Source: Marinobacter salarius
GTDB lineage: Bacteria > Pseudomonadota > Gammaproteobacteria > Pseudomonadales > Oleiphilaceae
Reading direction: 5' to 3'
Length of the DNA stretch: 64,000 nucleotides
NCBI RefSeq assembly: GCF_032922745.1
Contig: NZ_CP136693.1
Coordinates: forward strand, 4,092,001 to 4,156,000
Both the position numbers and the translations under genes were made by a program. The notes below the pieces were generated by a model. That model did no database searches. It saw only the letters and a program-made list of their open reading frames with translations, and was not told the DNA's origin. Shown here in pieces: positions 44,566-53,338 of the stretch (position 1 is the stretch's first letter; every line of letters starts with the position of its first letter).

Positions 44566-44979
44566 TCAGTGAGGATCGTTGGTTCTCTCGGTTTTCTCAA
44601 ACTGCGGGGTATCGTCGGTGATGGTGAACCAGTCCGACTTGGAGCCCACATAAACGTGTGACGCCGGCCCCTTTTCCAGGGGCTCATTGATCACACCCAC
44701 CCGCAGGCGCAGAATACCGGGGATAGCATCCACACGGCTGTAAAGCTGGCTACCGCATCTGGGGCAGAACCCACGATACTTTCCCGGCCGGGACTCGTAT
44801 TCACGGATCAGGTCCTCACCCGCCGTAAAACGGGTGCGGATTTTCTGGATCGGCGCACTGGCGGAAAATGCGCTGCCGTGGGCCCGGCGGCACTGGCTGC
44901 AGTGGCACAGGGCAATCGGCCCCAGAGGGCCGTCGTATTCAAGTTTTATATCGCCGCACAGGCATTGCCCTGTCAGCAT
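44566..44979 (-). CDS. GFA-family zinc-binding protein
   Basis: A 137-residue member of the glutathione-dependent formaldehyde-activating fold (Gfa/CENP-V). Cysteine ligands for two zincs are present in GQCLCGDIKLEY, LCHCSQCRRAHGS and GFCPRCGSQLYSRVD. The original Gfa role is disputed, so the reaction is left open. Sits convergent with the sugar dehydrogenase gene. Confidence 0.88.
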   Translation of the reverse strand: MLTGQCLCGDIKLEYDGPLGPIALCHCSQCRRAHGSAFSASAPIQKIRTRFTAGEDLIREYESRPGKYRGFCPRCGSQLYSRVDAIPGILRLRVGVINEPLEKGPASHVYVGSKSDWFTITDDTPQFEKTERTNDPH

Positions 44980-45102
44980 AACGTGACCTCAACCATGGTT
45001 TCGCTTGCGGGTTCCGAAGGCCGGTATGATAACCACCCGCCACTTGAAGAACCAGCAGGCGGGCACCACATATAAGTCACAGCGTTCACGAAGGAGGACA
45101 CT

Positions 45103-45912
45103 ATGGCATTCAGCACACTTCCGAACATCGGTATGGGCACATTCCGCCTGAAGGGAAACGACGCACGAGACGCCGTGAAGAGTGCCCTTTCCCTTGGCTA
45201 CCGGCATATCGATACCGCCCAGATGTACGGGAATGAGTCTGAAGTGGGCGATGGCATTACCTCAAGCGGCATTCCACGACGGGAGGTTTTCCTGACGACA
45301 AAGGTGTGGCACGACCAGCTCCAGCACAGCGACGTGATCAACAGCCTGCACGACAGCCTGTCGCGCCTGAAGACCGACCACGTCGACCTCACGCTGATTC
45401 ATTGGCCATCGCCAGACGACGCCATCCCCATGGAGGAATACCTGGGTGCGCTGCGCGACGCGCAACGCGAAGGGCTAACTACTCACATCGGGCTGTCCAA
45501 CTTCACCTGCGCGCAAATGGACAAGGCCAAGGAAGTACTGGGTGACACACCGATTTTCACCAATCAGGTGGAAGTGCATCCGTTCCTGGCCAACCGCAAG
45601 GTGGTGGAGCATGCCCAGACGCTGGGCATTACCGTCACCGGTTACATGCCACTGGCCGTGGGCAAGGTAATGGACGATGAAACCCTGGCCCGCATTGGCC
45701 GCGAACACAATGCGTCCGCTGCGCAGATTGCCATTGCCTGGGTAGCCTCTAGAGGGATTGTGCCGATTCCGTCGTCAACCCGGCCCAAGCACCAGAAGTC
45801 CAACCTCGACGCGCTGAACATCACGCTCAGAGAGGATGAAATTGCGGAAATTAACAGTCTGGACCGTGGTGAGCGAATCGCTAATCCGGATTTCGCGCCT
45901 GCCTGGGACTGA
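45103..45912 (+). CDS. dkgB: Aldo/keto reductase, DkgB-like
   Basis: A 269-residue (beta/alpha)8 NADPH-dependent reductase. The catalytic Asp, Tyr, Lys and His are in HIDTAQMYGNESEVG, TTKVWHD and LIHWPSP. Sequence fits the 2,5-diketo-gluconate reductase B group, which also reduces methylglyoxal. AAGGAGG precedes the ATG. Its 3' end overlaps the converging DUF6064 gene by 32 bp. Confidence 0.9.
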   Translation: MAFSTLPNIGMGTFRLKGNDARDAVKSALSLGYRHIDTAQMYGNESEVGDGITSSGIPRREVFLTTKVWHDQLQHSDVINSLHDSLSRLKTDHVDLTLIHWPSPDDAIPMEEYLGALRDAQREGLTTHIGLSNFTCAQMDKAKEVLGDTPIFTNQVEVHPFLANRKVVEHAQTLGITVTGYMPLAVGKVMDDETLARIGREHNASAAQIAIAWVASRGIVPIPSSTRPKHQKSNLDALNITLREDEIAEINSLDRGERIANPDFAPAWD

Positions 45913-46570
45913 CGAAGCAGGCCATCGCCGCCAATACCAGCGTGGTACCCGGAATGACCGCCAGCACCCAGGTGCCTAATGTCCAAAGGGTCGCCACGCT
46001 GAACAGTGACCATATCAGTGGCAGTAATAGAAACAGCCACCGCACCCGGCGAGGAAACAGCAGCATGCAGGGCACTGCCCCCAGCGCGGTGACGTCCGGC
46101 GTAATGGCGAACAGCGCCGCGGCCCGACCATTGCCGGTTTGAGCGACGGCGATGAGAGGCGACAACCCCATCAATGCGATCCAGCCAATGCCCATCAGCC
46201 AGCGAGACCATATCGGACGGTTCGTTGCCGCGTTCCAGGGCCAGAACAGCCCCGCCACCGTCAGTAATGCACCCTGCAGGACAAAGGCCCAGCCGAACCA
46301 GATCGCCGGCAGATTAATCGGCCCGTAGTAATGCATCAGGAAGCCAGCCCCGCTCAATAGCCACGCCGCGGCCACCAGCAGCAGTGCACCACGCCTGGCC
46401 ATCGCGTCCCCACGTACCAGTAAGGCGCCAATCGCGATCACCATCACCACCGCAACAGCCTGCCATGGCCAGATGTCCTGATTGATACGAACATAGAGCC
46501 GAAGGAACACCTCCGGCCCGAACATCAGGAAATCCGACAGGGAATAGCTGAGCCAGTTGGTCTCCATCAC
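45881..46570 (-). CDS. DUF6064-family integral membrane protein
   Basis: A 229-residue protein with about seven hydrophobic segments and the N-terminal NWLSYSLSDFLMFGPEVFLRLY stretch that I associate with the DUF6064 family. No function known. It overlaps the upstream aldo/keto reductase gene by 4 bp (ATGA), so the two are probably coupled, and its end overlaps the dkgB-like gene on the other strand. Confidence 0.75.
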   Translation of the reverse strand: MMETNWLSYSLSDFLMFGPEVFLRLYVRINQDIWPWQAVAVVMVIAIGALLVRGDAMARRGALLLVAAAWLLSGAGFLMHYYGPINLPAIWFGWAFVLQGALLTVAGLFWPWNAATNRPIWSRWLMGIGWIALMGLSPLIAVAQTGNGRAAALFAITPDVTALGAVPCMLLFPRRVRWLFLLLPLIWSLFSVATLWTLGTWVLAVIPGTTLVLAAMACFVSPRQARNPD

Positions 46571-47490
46571 AGCCCTGCGACATAGGCCGCCATTCGGCGA
46601 CGTTGTTTCTCATCCGGCAAAGCACCGTATAGGGCGCCCATGTTCTCCTTCATATGCTCAACGCTGGTGGTGGCCGGAATGGCACAGGTAACCGCCGGGT
46701 GGGAAAGGATGTACTTCAGGAAAAACTCCGCCCAGTTGCGGCAGCCCACCTCATCGGCCCAGGGAGGCAGCGTTTCGGACTGGAAGCGTCGGAACAGTCG
46801 CCCGCCCTGGAAAGGCCGGTTCACAATCACGGCGATCCCGCGTTCCCTCGCCAAAGGCAGCAGTCGGTCTTCCGCCTCTCTGTCCAGCACGTTGTAGGTC
46901 AGTTGCACAAAGTCCAGCCGTTCCGTCTCTATGATGCGTGCGAAATCCCCGTGCCTGCGGCCATGGGAGGTGGTGATGCCGATATAGCGAACGTCGCCAT
47001 CGGCTTTCATTTGCTGGAGGGTTGCCAGGTGTTGCTGCCAGGCCACCAGGTTGTGTACCTGCTGCAGGTCAAATCGCTCTATGCCCCACTTCCTGCGGGA
47101 CTCCCGGTCCTGTTGCCGGGTTGCATCACCGTCTCCGGTCCAGATCTTGGTGGCGGAAAACAGTTTGTCACGGGCATTGAGGGTGTCCAGCGCCTCACCC
47201 ATCACCTCTGCCGCCGAGCCGTACATGGGTGAGCAGTCCACCAGGGTGCCACCGAGGTCGAAAAAGGTTTTCAGTACCTCGGTACGCTGATCAATCAGGT
47301 ACTGGTCACCGCCAACATTGAAGGTACGCCAGGTACCCATGCCAACGGCTGGCAATCGTTCGCCGGAGGAAGGAATGGGATTCATGGTCACATTCCCCTT
47401 CGGAGCAGCCATCAGCGCAGGCATTCGACATGAAAGACCTGCCGCGGCCATGGCAGCCAGAAATCGCCGTCGAGTCAGTTCGTGCGCCAT
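46567..47490 (-). CDS. Tat-exported aldo/keto reductase
   Basis: A 307-residue reductase with a twin-arginine signal (TRRRFLAAMAAAGLSCRMP), unusual for this normally cytosolic family. Catalytic residues lie in VDCSPMYGSA, TKIWTG and VHNLVAWQ; the usual catalytic His segment appears altered. ATG 47490 with GGAG upstream was chosen over the longer frame. Followed by DUF6064 with ATGA overlap. A periplasmic place implies an unusual cofactor supply, so the true reaction is uncertain. Confidence 0.82.
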   Translation of the reverse strand: MAHELTRRRFLAAMAAAGLSCRMPALMAAPKGNVTMNPIPSSGERLPAVGMGTWRTFNVGGDQYLIDQRTEVLKTFFDLGGTLVDCSPMYGSAAEVMGEALDTLNARDKLFSATKIWTGDGDATRQQDRESRRKWGIERFDLQQVHNLVAWQQHLATLQQMKADGDVRYIGITTSHGRRHGDFARIIETERLDFVQLTYNVLDREAEDRLLPLARERGIAVIVNRPFQGGRLFRRFQSETLPPWADEVGCRNWAEFFLKYILSHPAVTCAIPATTSVEHMKENMGALYGALPDEKQRRRMAAYVAGL

Positions 47491-47538
47491 ACTCACTCCA
47501 TTTTCTGTTTCCATCATACTAATCAAGAGGTTGTACAA

Positions 47539-47560
47539 ATGCTAACCAGTTGATTAGCAT
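47539..47560. promoter_or_regulatory. Inverted repeat ATGCTAA-N8-TTAGCAT
   Basis: A perfect 7-bp inverted repeat about 50 bp upstream of the Tat-reductase start, in the divergent region with dacB. The size and place fit an operator for an unknown repressor. Confidence 0.4.
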
Positions 47561-47703
47561 GGGCGTTTACATCCGTTAACAAAAACGCAATATAAACAAC
47601 GCCCCTACTGGCATTTTTTAACGTCATGTAGAGCCTTTCCACATAGTACACGCGTAGAATATGGGCTATTGTTAATGCACCTGGAATCAATGAGCGCCAC
47701 ACC

Positions 47704-49281
47704 ATGTTGCTGAAGGCACGACGCCACCTGAACACGCCCCGTTATGGAACTATCCGCCAGCATGGTCGAGTGGCCCGTGGCATGGTGGTCTCCTCCATGG
47801 CTGCAGTCCTGGCAGTCGGGTCTGCCTGTGCATTTGCCTCGGAGTCAGCCGAGGCTGGTGGCACCAATAAGACCTGGAGCAACCAGGTGCGGGATTACGC
47901 CACCGAATCCCTGAACGACGAACAGGCGCTGAGCCTGGCGGCCATACCCATGAATGGGCCAGGCATTGAGCAATACATCAACGCGGATGCCTTGATGAGC
48001 CCTGGCTCTATCATGAAGCTGGTCACTACCTATGCGGCACTGGAAATCCTGGGGCCGACCTATCACTGGGACACCAGCTTCTACACCGATGGGGAGCTTG
48101 TTGGCGATACCCTCAACGGCAATTTCTACGTTGACATGGGCGGCGATCCCAAGCTGACCATTGAGCGCCTTTGGAGCACCCTGAACGAATTACGCGGCAT
48201 GGGCATCAGTGCCATCAACGGCAACCTGGTGCTGGATGGCGACGTTTTCCGGCTGGCCAACGGTCAGCCGGCGTTTAAAGATAACGGCGACAACCCCCAT
48301 GCGCCTTTTCTGGTGCAACCGTCGCCGTACCTGAGCAATCTCAACCTGGTGCATTTCCAAGTGCGTGCTGACGAGCGCGGTACCCAGGCCTGGAGTGCAC
48401 CCTCGTTGAACGACGTGGTGATCGACAACCGCGTCACCGCTACTGCTGAGGCGCCCTGCCCCGCCCGCAGCCACTTTACCTGGGAGCCGCTTTTTCACGA
48501 GGATCACCGGGTTACCGTGCAGGTATCCGGCGAGTTGCCTCAGGGTTGCCGCACCACGGCCTACCTGTCGCTTCTGCCCCCCGAACAGTACACGGCATCC
48601 ATGATACGTTCGCTGCTGTCAGACATGGGCATCGATATCAATGGCAAGAGCCTGCTTGCCAAAACACCTGACGACGCCCGACTGTTGCTTAGGACCACGT
48701 CTCCGGATCTGGTTACGATGGTTCGGGACATCAACAAGTGGAGCAGCAATGTTATGGCCCGACAGTTGCTACTGACCATTGGTGCAGAGAATCGCCAGGA
48801 AGAGGAGGAAGACGACCGTGTGACTGGTATTCGTGTGGTTCACGAATGGCTTCAGGAAAAAGGCGTTAATACCGCCGGCCTGGTGATTGAAAACGGCGCC
48901 GGCCTGACACGTGACGGCCGTATTACCGCACGCCAGGGTGCGCAGATTTTGCAGCACGCCTGGAACAGTCCTTTCGCATCGGACCTGATGGCCTCCATGC
49001 CGCTGATCGCGATGGATGGCACCATGGCCAGACGGCTGCGGAATTCCGGCCTGGACGGCAAAGGGCGCATCAAGACCGGTTACCTTGAAAACGTGCGCTC
49101 CATCGCAGGCTTCACCCGCGACGACACCGACACCACCTGGGCCATTGTCGGCATGGTCAACAACGACCCTGCCTGGAATGGTCAGGCCGTGCTGGACCGA
49201 ATTATCTACTCCCTTCACTACCGTCCACCAACGGGAACCACGCTTTCCAGAGCTCAGTCCGGTGGAACCAAAATACGCTAA
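47704..49281 (+). CDS. dacB: D-alanyl-D-alanine carboxypeptidase/endopeptidase PBP4 (S13)
   Basis: A 525-residue penicillin-binding protein with an N-terminal extension and signal, then the S13 core. Active-site motifs are intact: S102-x-x-K105 (SIMK), S347-x-N349 (SSN) and K457-T-G (KTG). Trims pentapeptides and cleaves cross-links in periplasmic murein. A long N-terminal segment (about 40 residues) precedes the membrane signal, so a later start is possible. Confidence 0.92.
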   Translation: MLLKARRHLNTPRYGTIRQHGRVARGMVVSSMAAVLAVGSACAFASESAEAGGTNKTWSNQVRDYATESLNDEQALSLAAIPMNGPGIEQYINADALMSPGSIMKLVTTYAALEILGPTYHWDTSFYTDGELVGDTLNGNFYVDMGGDPKLTIERLWSTLNELRGMGISAINGNLVLDGDVFRLANGQPAFKDNGDNPHAPFLVQPSPYLSNLNLVHFQVRADERGTQAWSAPSLNDVVIDNRVTATAEAPCPARSHFTWEPLFHEDHRVTVQVSGELPQGCRTTAYLSLLPPEQYTASMIRSLLSDMGIDINGKSLLAKTPDDARLLLRTTSPDLVTMVRDINKWSSNVMARQLLLTIGAENRQEEEEDDRVTGIRVVHEWLQEKGVNTAGLVIENGAGLTRDGRITARQGAQILQHAWNSPFASDLMASMPLIAMDGTMARRLRNSGLDGKGRIKTGYLENVRSIAGFTRDDTDTTWAIVGMVNNDPAWNGQAVLDRIIYSLHYRPPTGTTLSRAQSGGTKIR

Positions 49282-49601
49282 ACCACATCAATAAGCGGTA
49301 GCTGCCGGGTTTCGGTGGTTACCGTTCTGTCATTTTTCGACCCAAAGCCCACCTCCCGCACCCGCAACCTTTTGTGGCGCATCCGGCAACAGATCCGTTG
49401 TAGCGGCGCCTCCCCCTACGAAGTTTATTTCCATACCTTCATACCGTAATCAGATCCCGCTGCTAACCTTATGCGTATCAGTAGCAGTAGCAGTAGGTGC
49501 TTTACTGCGACGAAGTCTTCAGAGGAATCGCCGCAGACGAGTACCAACAAGAGTCTGGACGGGGCAGATCGCCCCCGTTCCTCACTGGAAGGAGATTGTG
49601 C
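49282..49601 (+). other. Gene-free stretch before the DUF4398 lipoprotein gene
   Basis: About 320 bp with no gene. It contains a short (AGTAGC) run near 49480-49497 and presumably the promoter for the DUF4398/OmpA genes. The open frame starting at 49497 only extends the next gene, whose ribosome site GGAAGGAG sits before 49602. Confidence 0.6.
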
Positions 49602-49976
49602 ATGAGCAAGCATACTTCGATGTTAGGTGCTGCAGGTGTAATCAGCATCGCTGTCATTGCCGGAGGCTGCGCCAGTTCGGTTGAACGGCCGGATGGCGAA
49701 CTCCGGTCCGCCGAGTCAGCCATTCAGCAGGCGGTATCGTCCGATGCCAGGGATTTTGAACCGGTACTCTTGAACCAGGCTCAGAACCGGGTTGCAGATG
49801 CCGAGGAAAAGATCAATCGCGAACAATACCTTGAAGCAAGCCGCCTACTTGAAAAGGCAGCTGTGGATGCGCAACTGGCCGGCGCTCGATCGGAAACCGC
49901 AAAAGCAAGACAAGCGGTTGATGAGGTCAATCGCAATATTGAGTCTCTTCGCAAGCGAATCGACGAACGCCAGTAA
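49602..49976 (+). CDS. DUF4398-type lipoprotein
   Basis: A 124-residue lipoprotein: signal then AGGCASS with lipidated Cys, followed by a helical DUF4398-like domain (DFEPVLLNQAQNRVADAEEK, YLEASRLLEKAAVDAQLAGARSETAKA). The family is usually placed before OmpA-type lipoproteins. The ATG at 49602 follows GGAAGGAG. Co-directional with the OmpA-family gene 27 bp later; probably one unit acting at the outer membrane. Confidence 0.85.
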   Translation: MSKHTSMLGAAGVISIAVIAGGCASSVERPDGELRSAESAIQQAVSSDARDFEPVLLNQAQNRVADAEEKINREQYLEASRLLEKAAVDAQLAGARSETAKARQAVDEVNRNIESLRKRIDERQ

Positions 49977-50003
49977 AGGCCTCATCGGAAACGGGAGATG
50001 GTT

Positions 50004-50819
50004 ATGAACAAGCGCAACATGACTTTGGGTATGGCTGTGAGCTTTTCTGTCCTCGTGGCAGGGTGCGCCAGCACGCCCCAGGATAACGCAAAGGTCGATG
50101 AAGCACGGGCTGCCTATGAGGAGATCAGCAACGACCCGAACGTAGCCCGCAGTGGTGATCGCCAGTTGAGGAGCGCAAGGGAGCAATTGTCCCGCGCTGA
50201 AACTCTGCTCGCGGACGGTGCGGACATTGCCGAGATTGAGCACGCGGCTTATCTTGCCAACCGCCATGCGCAAGTAGCCGCTGAGCAGGGAGAGCGCGCT
50301 GAGCTGCAGGAGCAGATTGATTCCGCGGAAGCGCGTCGCAAGGAACTGGAATTGCAAATGCGCGCTGACGAAGCCGCACAGGCCAGGCGGGAAGCCAAAG
50401 AGCTTCGCCTGCAAATGGAAGCCATGCAGGCAGAGCAAACCGACCGGGGAATGGTGTTGACCCTCGGAGATGTGCTGTTCGATCTCGACAAGGCCGAACT
50501 GAAGTCTTCCGGTGAAGCCACTGTCAGACGACTGGCCGAGTTCATGGCCGAGTATGAAAACCGGCGTGTGCGGGTGGAAGGCTATACCGATAGCACCGGT
50601 GAGGCCTCCTACAATCAGGGGCTGTCCGAGCGTCGTGCGGAAGCCGTTCGCGATACCCTTGTCGATATGGGCATCAGCAGAAGCCGCGTTGAGACAAAAG
50701 GGTTCGGTGAGCAGTTCCCCGTTGCCAGCAATGACACCTCTGGCGGAAGGCAGCAAAATCGCCGGGTAGAGATTGTCATCTCCGACGAAGAGGGCAATAT
50801 CAAAGCGCGGGAGAATTGA
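50004..50819 (+). CDS. OmpA-family lipoprotein with DUF4398 N-terminal domain
   Basis: A 271-residue lipoprotein: LVAGCAS lipobox, a DUF4398-like helical part, then a glutamate/alanine-rich coiled coil, and a C-terminal OmpA peptidoglycan-binding domain with the conserved VEGYTDSTGEASYNQGLSERRAEAVRDTLV. It would anchor the outer membrane to the wall. ATG 50004 with GGGAG six bases upstream is preferred to the in-frame ATG at 49998. A strong terminator follows. Confidence 0.9.
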   Translation: MNKRNMTLGMAVSFSVLVAGCASTPQDNAKVDEARAAYEEISNDPNVARSGDRQLRSAREQLSRAETLLADGADIAEIEHAAYLANRHAQVAAEQGERAELQEQIDSAEARRKELELQMRADEAAQARREAKELRLQMEAMQAEQTDRGMVLTLGDVLFDLDKAELKSSGEATVRRLAEFMAEYENRRVRVEGYTDSTGEASYNQGLSERRAEAVRDTLVDMGISRSRVETKGFGEQFPVASNDTSGGRQQNRRVEIVISDEEGNIKAREN

Positions 50820-50842
50820 TCACCCCGCTGCCACTTACCCAT

Positions 50843-50877
50843 AAAAAAGCCCCGGTTCAACCGGGGCAAGTTTTTTC
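50843..50877 (+). terminator. Rho-independent terminator after the OmpA-family gene
   Basis: GCCCCGG/CCGGGGC stem with a TTCAA loop, then AAG and six T. A-run on the other side suggests bidirectional use. Confidence 0.85.
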
Positions 50878-50975
50878 AAAAGATGCAAAGAATCAACGCT
50901 TCAACCTGACTCTGAGGTGTTATACGTCACTCATCGTTTTTGGATCAGGTTACCCGCTTTTCCCGAGGACCGATC

Positions 50976-51845
50976 ATGATTCGGATTATTTCCATTGCGC
51001 TGCTCGGCCTCGTACTCCTCGCCGGCTGCAGCTCCACCAAGATGGCATATCGCTATGCGGACTGGGGCATCGTCTGGTGGGTGGACGACTACATACCCAT
51101 GACCGCCGAACAGGAATCCCGGCTTGAGCAGGACATCCGTGGCCTCCGCCAATGGCATTGCGCCACTGAGTTGCCACGCTATTCCGAGTGGCTTGCCCAG
51201 CTTAAAAGCGATGTTCGCTCTGGCGACCTGAGTCAATCCACCGTCACCCACCACCAGGAACAGCTGCTCTCCTTTTTTTCCCCACTCATGGAACGCGCAA
51301 GACCGGCTGCCACACGCCTCCTATCAAGCCTCAGCGATGAACAGGTTCAACAATTGGCCAGCAATATGGAGGAGAGCCAAAAAGAGCTGGAAGACGAGCT
51401 CCTGGCAGACAACCCTGAACAGACCAGGGAAGCCAGGGCCGAGCGCACAGTGGAACGGGTTGAACGCTGGCTGGGGTCCCTCAACGATCGCCAACGTGAC
51501 ACGGTCAACGCCTGGTCGGAAGGCCGTGGCCAGCAGACGAAAATCTGGCTGGAGGGGCGTAGGAATTGGCAACAGGCGTTAATCGATACCCTGGAAACAC
51601 GAGACAGCGACGACTTTTCGGATCGAGTCCACTACCTGATGAGCAACTACGAGGAAGTGCGAGGGGAACGATACCAGCGGATGATGTCGGACAGCCGGGC
51701 TGCCATGGCGGGCCTGATGACTGATCTACTGCAGCAGGCTGACCAGCGCCACCTTGACCACTTGCTGGAAAAGGCGGCAACCATGCAGGGCGATTTCGAT
51801 ACTCTCGCTTGCACCAACGAGGGTACGGGAAGCCTTAACGGCTAA
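50976..51845 (+). CDS. DUF6279-family lipoprotein
   Basis: A 289-residue lipoprotein with LLAGCSS lipobox and the N-terminal KMAYRYADWGIVWWVDDYIPMTAEQESRLEQDI pattern that I associate with DUF6279. The rest is helical and very charged. Function unknown. ATG 50976 with GAGG is used. Convergent with the SDR gene at 51862; 16 bp between stops. Confidence 0.8.
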   Translation: MIRIISIALLGLVLLAGCSSTKMAYRYADWGIVWWVDDYIPMTAEQESRLEQDIRGLRQWHCATELPRYSEWLAQLKSDVRSGDLSQSTVTHHQEQLLSFFSPLMERARPAATRLLSSLSDEQVQQLASNMEESQKELEDELLADNPEQTREARAERTVERVERWLGSLNDRQRDTVNAWSEGRGQQTKIWLEGRRNWQQALIDTLETRDSDDFSDRVHYLMSNYEEVRGERYQRMMSDSRAAMAGLMTDLLQQADQRHLDHLLEKAATMQGDFDTLACTNEGTGSLNG

Positions 51846-51861
51846 TGTCAGGATGCGCGGC

Positions 51862-52632
51862 TCAGATCGTCAGGTAGCCGCCGTCCACATTAATGCAGGT
51901 GCCTGTGGTATAGCTGGAAGCATCCGACGCCAGGTAAAGGACCGTGCCGGCCATTTCGTCCGGGTCTGCCACCCGCTTCATGGGGATGTGGGCCATCGCC
52001 TGCTTCTTGATGGCTTCGTTGCTGGTCAGCGCACTGGCGAACTTGGTGTCGGTCAGCCCCGGCAACAGGGCGTTTACCCGAATCTGCTGCTGCCCCAGTT
52101 CCATGGCGAAGGACTTTGTCATGGATATCACCGCTGCTTTGGTGACGGAATAGATACCCTGAAAATGGCCAGGGTTTACGCCATTGACAGAAGCCACGTT
52201 AATAATGGACCCACCGCCATTTTTCTTCATGATCTGTGCGCCGCGGGCACACATGAAGAAATAGCCGCGAATGTTCACGTCCACCGTCTTGTGGTAAGCC
52301 CCCAGATCCGTGTCTTCGATGGGGCCGAAATAGGGGTTGGCTGCGGCGTTGTTCACCAGAACATCCAGCTTGCCGTGTTTCGATTCGATGTGTTGCCAGA
52401 TGTCTTCAATCTGATCCATTTCGCCAATGTGGCAGGCATAGGCTTCGGCGCTGCCCCCGGCTTCGCGGATGCTACTGGCAACCGCCTCGCAACCGTCAAT
52501 CTTGCGGCTGCTGACAATCACATGGGCGCCGTAGTTCGCCAGGGTGCGGGCAATGCTCTCGCCGATACCACGGCTGGCGCCGGTAATCAGGGCCACTTTC
52601 CCACTCAGATCAAACAGGTCTTGCTTACTCAT
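51862..52632 (-). CDS. SDR-family oxidoreductase (3-oxoacyl reductase-like)
   Basis: A 256-residue NAD(P)-dependent short-chain dehydrogenase with TGASRGIGESIA cofactor loop, NNAAANP, catalytic Ser in NVASVNG and YSVTKAA (Tyr and Lys). Last gene of the minus-strand lipid cluster; the upstream histidine phosphatase gene is 16 bp away. In the split ACAD10/11-like pathway it could oxidise the 3-hydroxyacyl product. Confidence 0.9.
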   Translation of the reverse strand: MSKQDLFDLSGKVALITGASRGIGESIARTLANYGAHVIVSSRKIDGCEAVASSIREAGGSAEAYACHIGEMDQIEDIWQHIESKHGKLDVLVNNAAANPYFGPIEDTDLGAYHKTVDVNIRGYFFMCARGAQIMKKNGGGSIINVASVNGVNPGHFQGIYSVTKAAVISMTKSFAMELGQQQIRVNALLPGLTDTKFASALTSNEAIKKQAMAHIPMKRVADPDEMAGTVLYLASDASSYTTGTCINVDGGYLTI

Positions 52633-52648
52633 TCTTCACCTCAGTTCG

Positions 52649-53338
52649 TTATCGGAAGGTCACCAGGGAGGGATCTTCGGCTTCCAGGTGACTGTAATTG
52701 TTGAACACCGCCAGGCTGCGCCGGGCCCCGGAATGCAGAACCCGGGTAACACTGGTATTGGCAATCACGGAATTCATATCCAGGGCCTTGCGATCACTCA
52801 GTTCCAGAAGATGCTGGGCGATCACGGCAATCGGGCCGCCGGATGTGGATACCAGGGTCTCGCCACCGTCGGCATACTCAATCAGTTGCTCCAGCGACGT
52901 AATCACCCGCTGACGGAACTCAGCCCAGCTTTCGCTGTATTCATGATCATGCCCGCCACTAACCCAGCGTTGCATGGCTTCCTCGAACACCTGTTGAAAT
53001 GCCCTTGCCGGCTTGGGGAACGACGCCAAATCTCGCGCCATGCGTTCGCGGTCTTGCCACTCGGGGCGCAAACGCTCCACCACCTGGGTATGATCAAACT
53101 CGTTGAAGCCATCCACCGCCTGCATGTCTGGCAGTGCATCACCGTAACCACTGGCGATCGCCTCTACCGTTTCCCGATGGCGCTCCATGTTGCCGCCGAA
53201 AACAGCGTTGGGCGTCACCTTGCCTGCAAGCCACCGGCCGAGGACACGCCCCTGCTCCCAGCCACGAGGAGAAAGCTGGTCATAGTTTTCCTTGCCGAAA
53301 CTGGCCTGCCCGTGGCGAATCAGATAGATCGTTGCCAT
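52649..53338 (-). CDS. Histidine phosphatase (phosphoglycerate mutase-like)
   Basis: A 229-residue cytosolic member with the RHG motif (IYLIRHGQASFG), a partner Glu in a central block, and VSTSGGPIAVIAQH near the second His. Its stop lies 16 bp before the SDR start and its ATG shares one base with the upstream kinase stop (TAATG), so both are coupled. It may remove phosphate from an intermediate or metabolite made by the kinase; this is inferred from context. Confidence 0.87.
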   Translation of the reverse strand: MATIYLIRHGQASFGKENYDQLSPRGWEQGRVLGRWLAGKVTPNAVFGGNMERHRETVEAIASGYGDALPDMQAVDGFNEFDHTQVVERLRPEWQDRERMARDLASFPKPARAFQQVFEEAMQRWVSGGHDHEYSESWAEFRQRVITSLEQLIEYADGGETLVSTSGGPIAVIAQHLLELSDRKALDMNSVIANTSVTRVLHSGARRSLAVFNNYSHLEAEDPSLVTFR

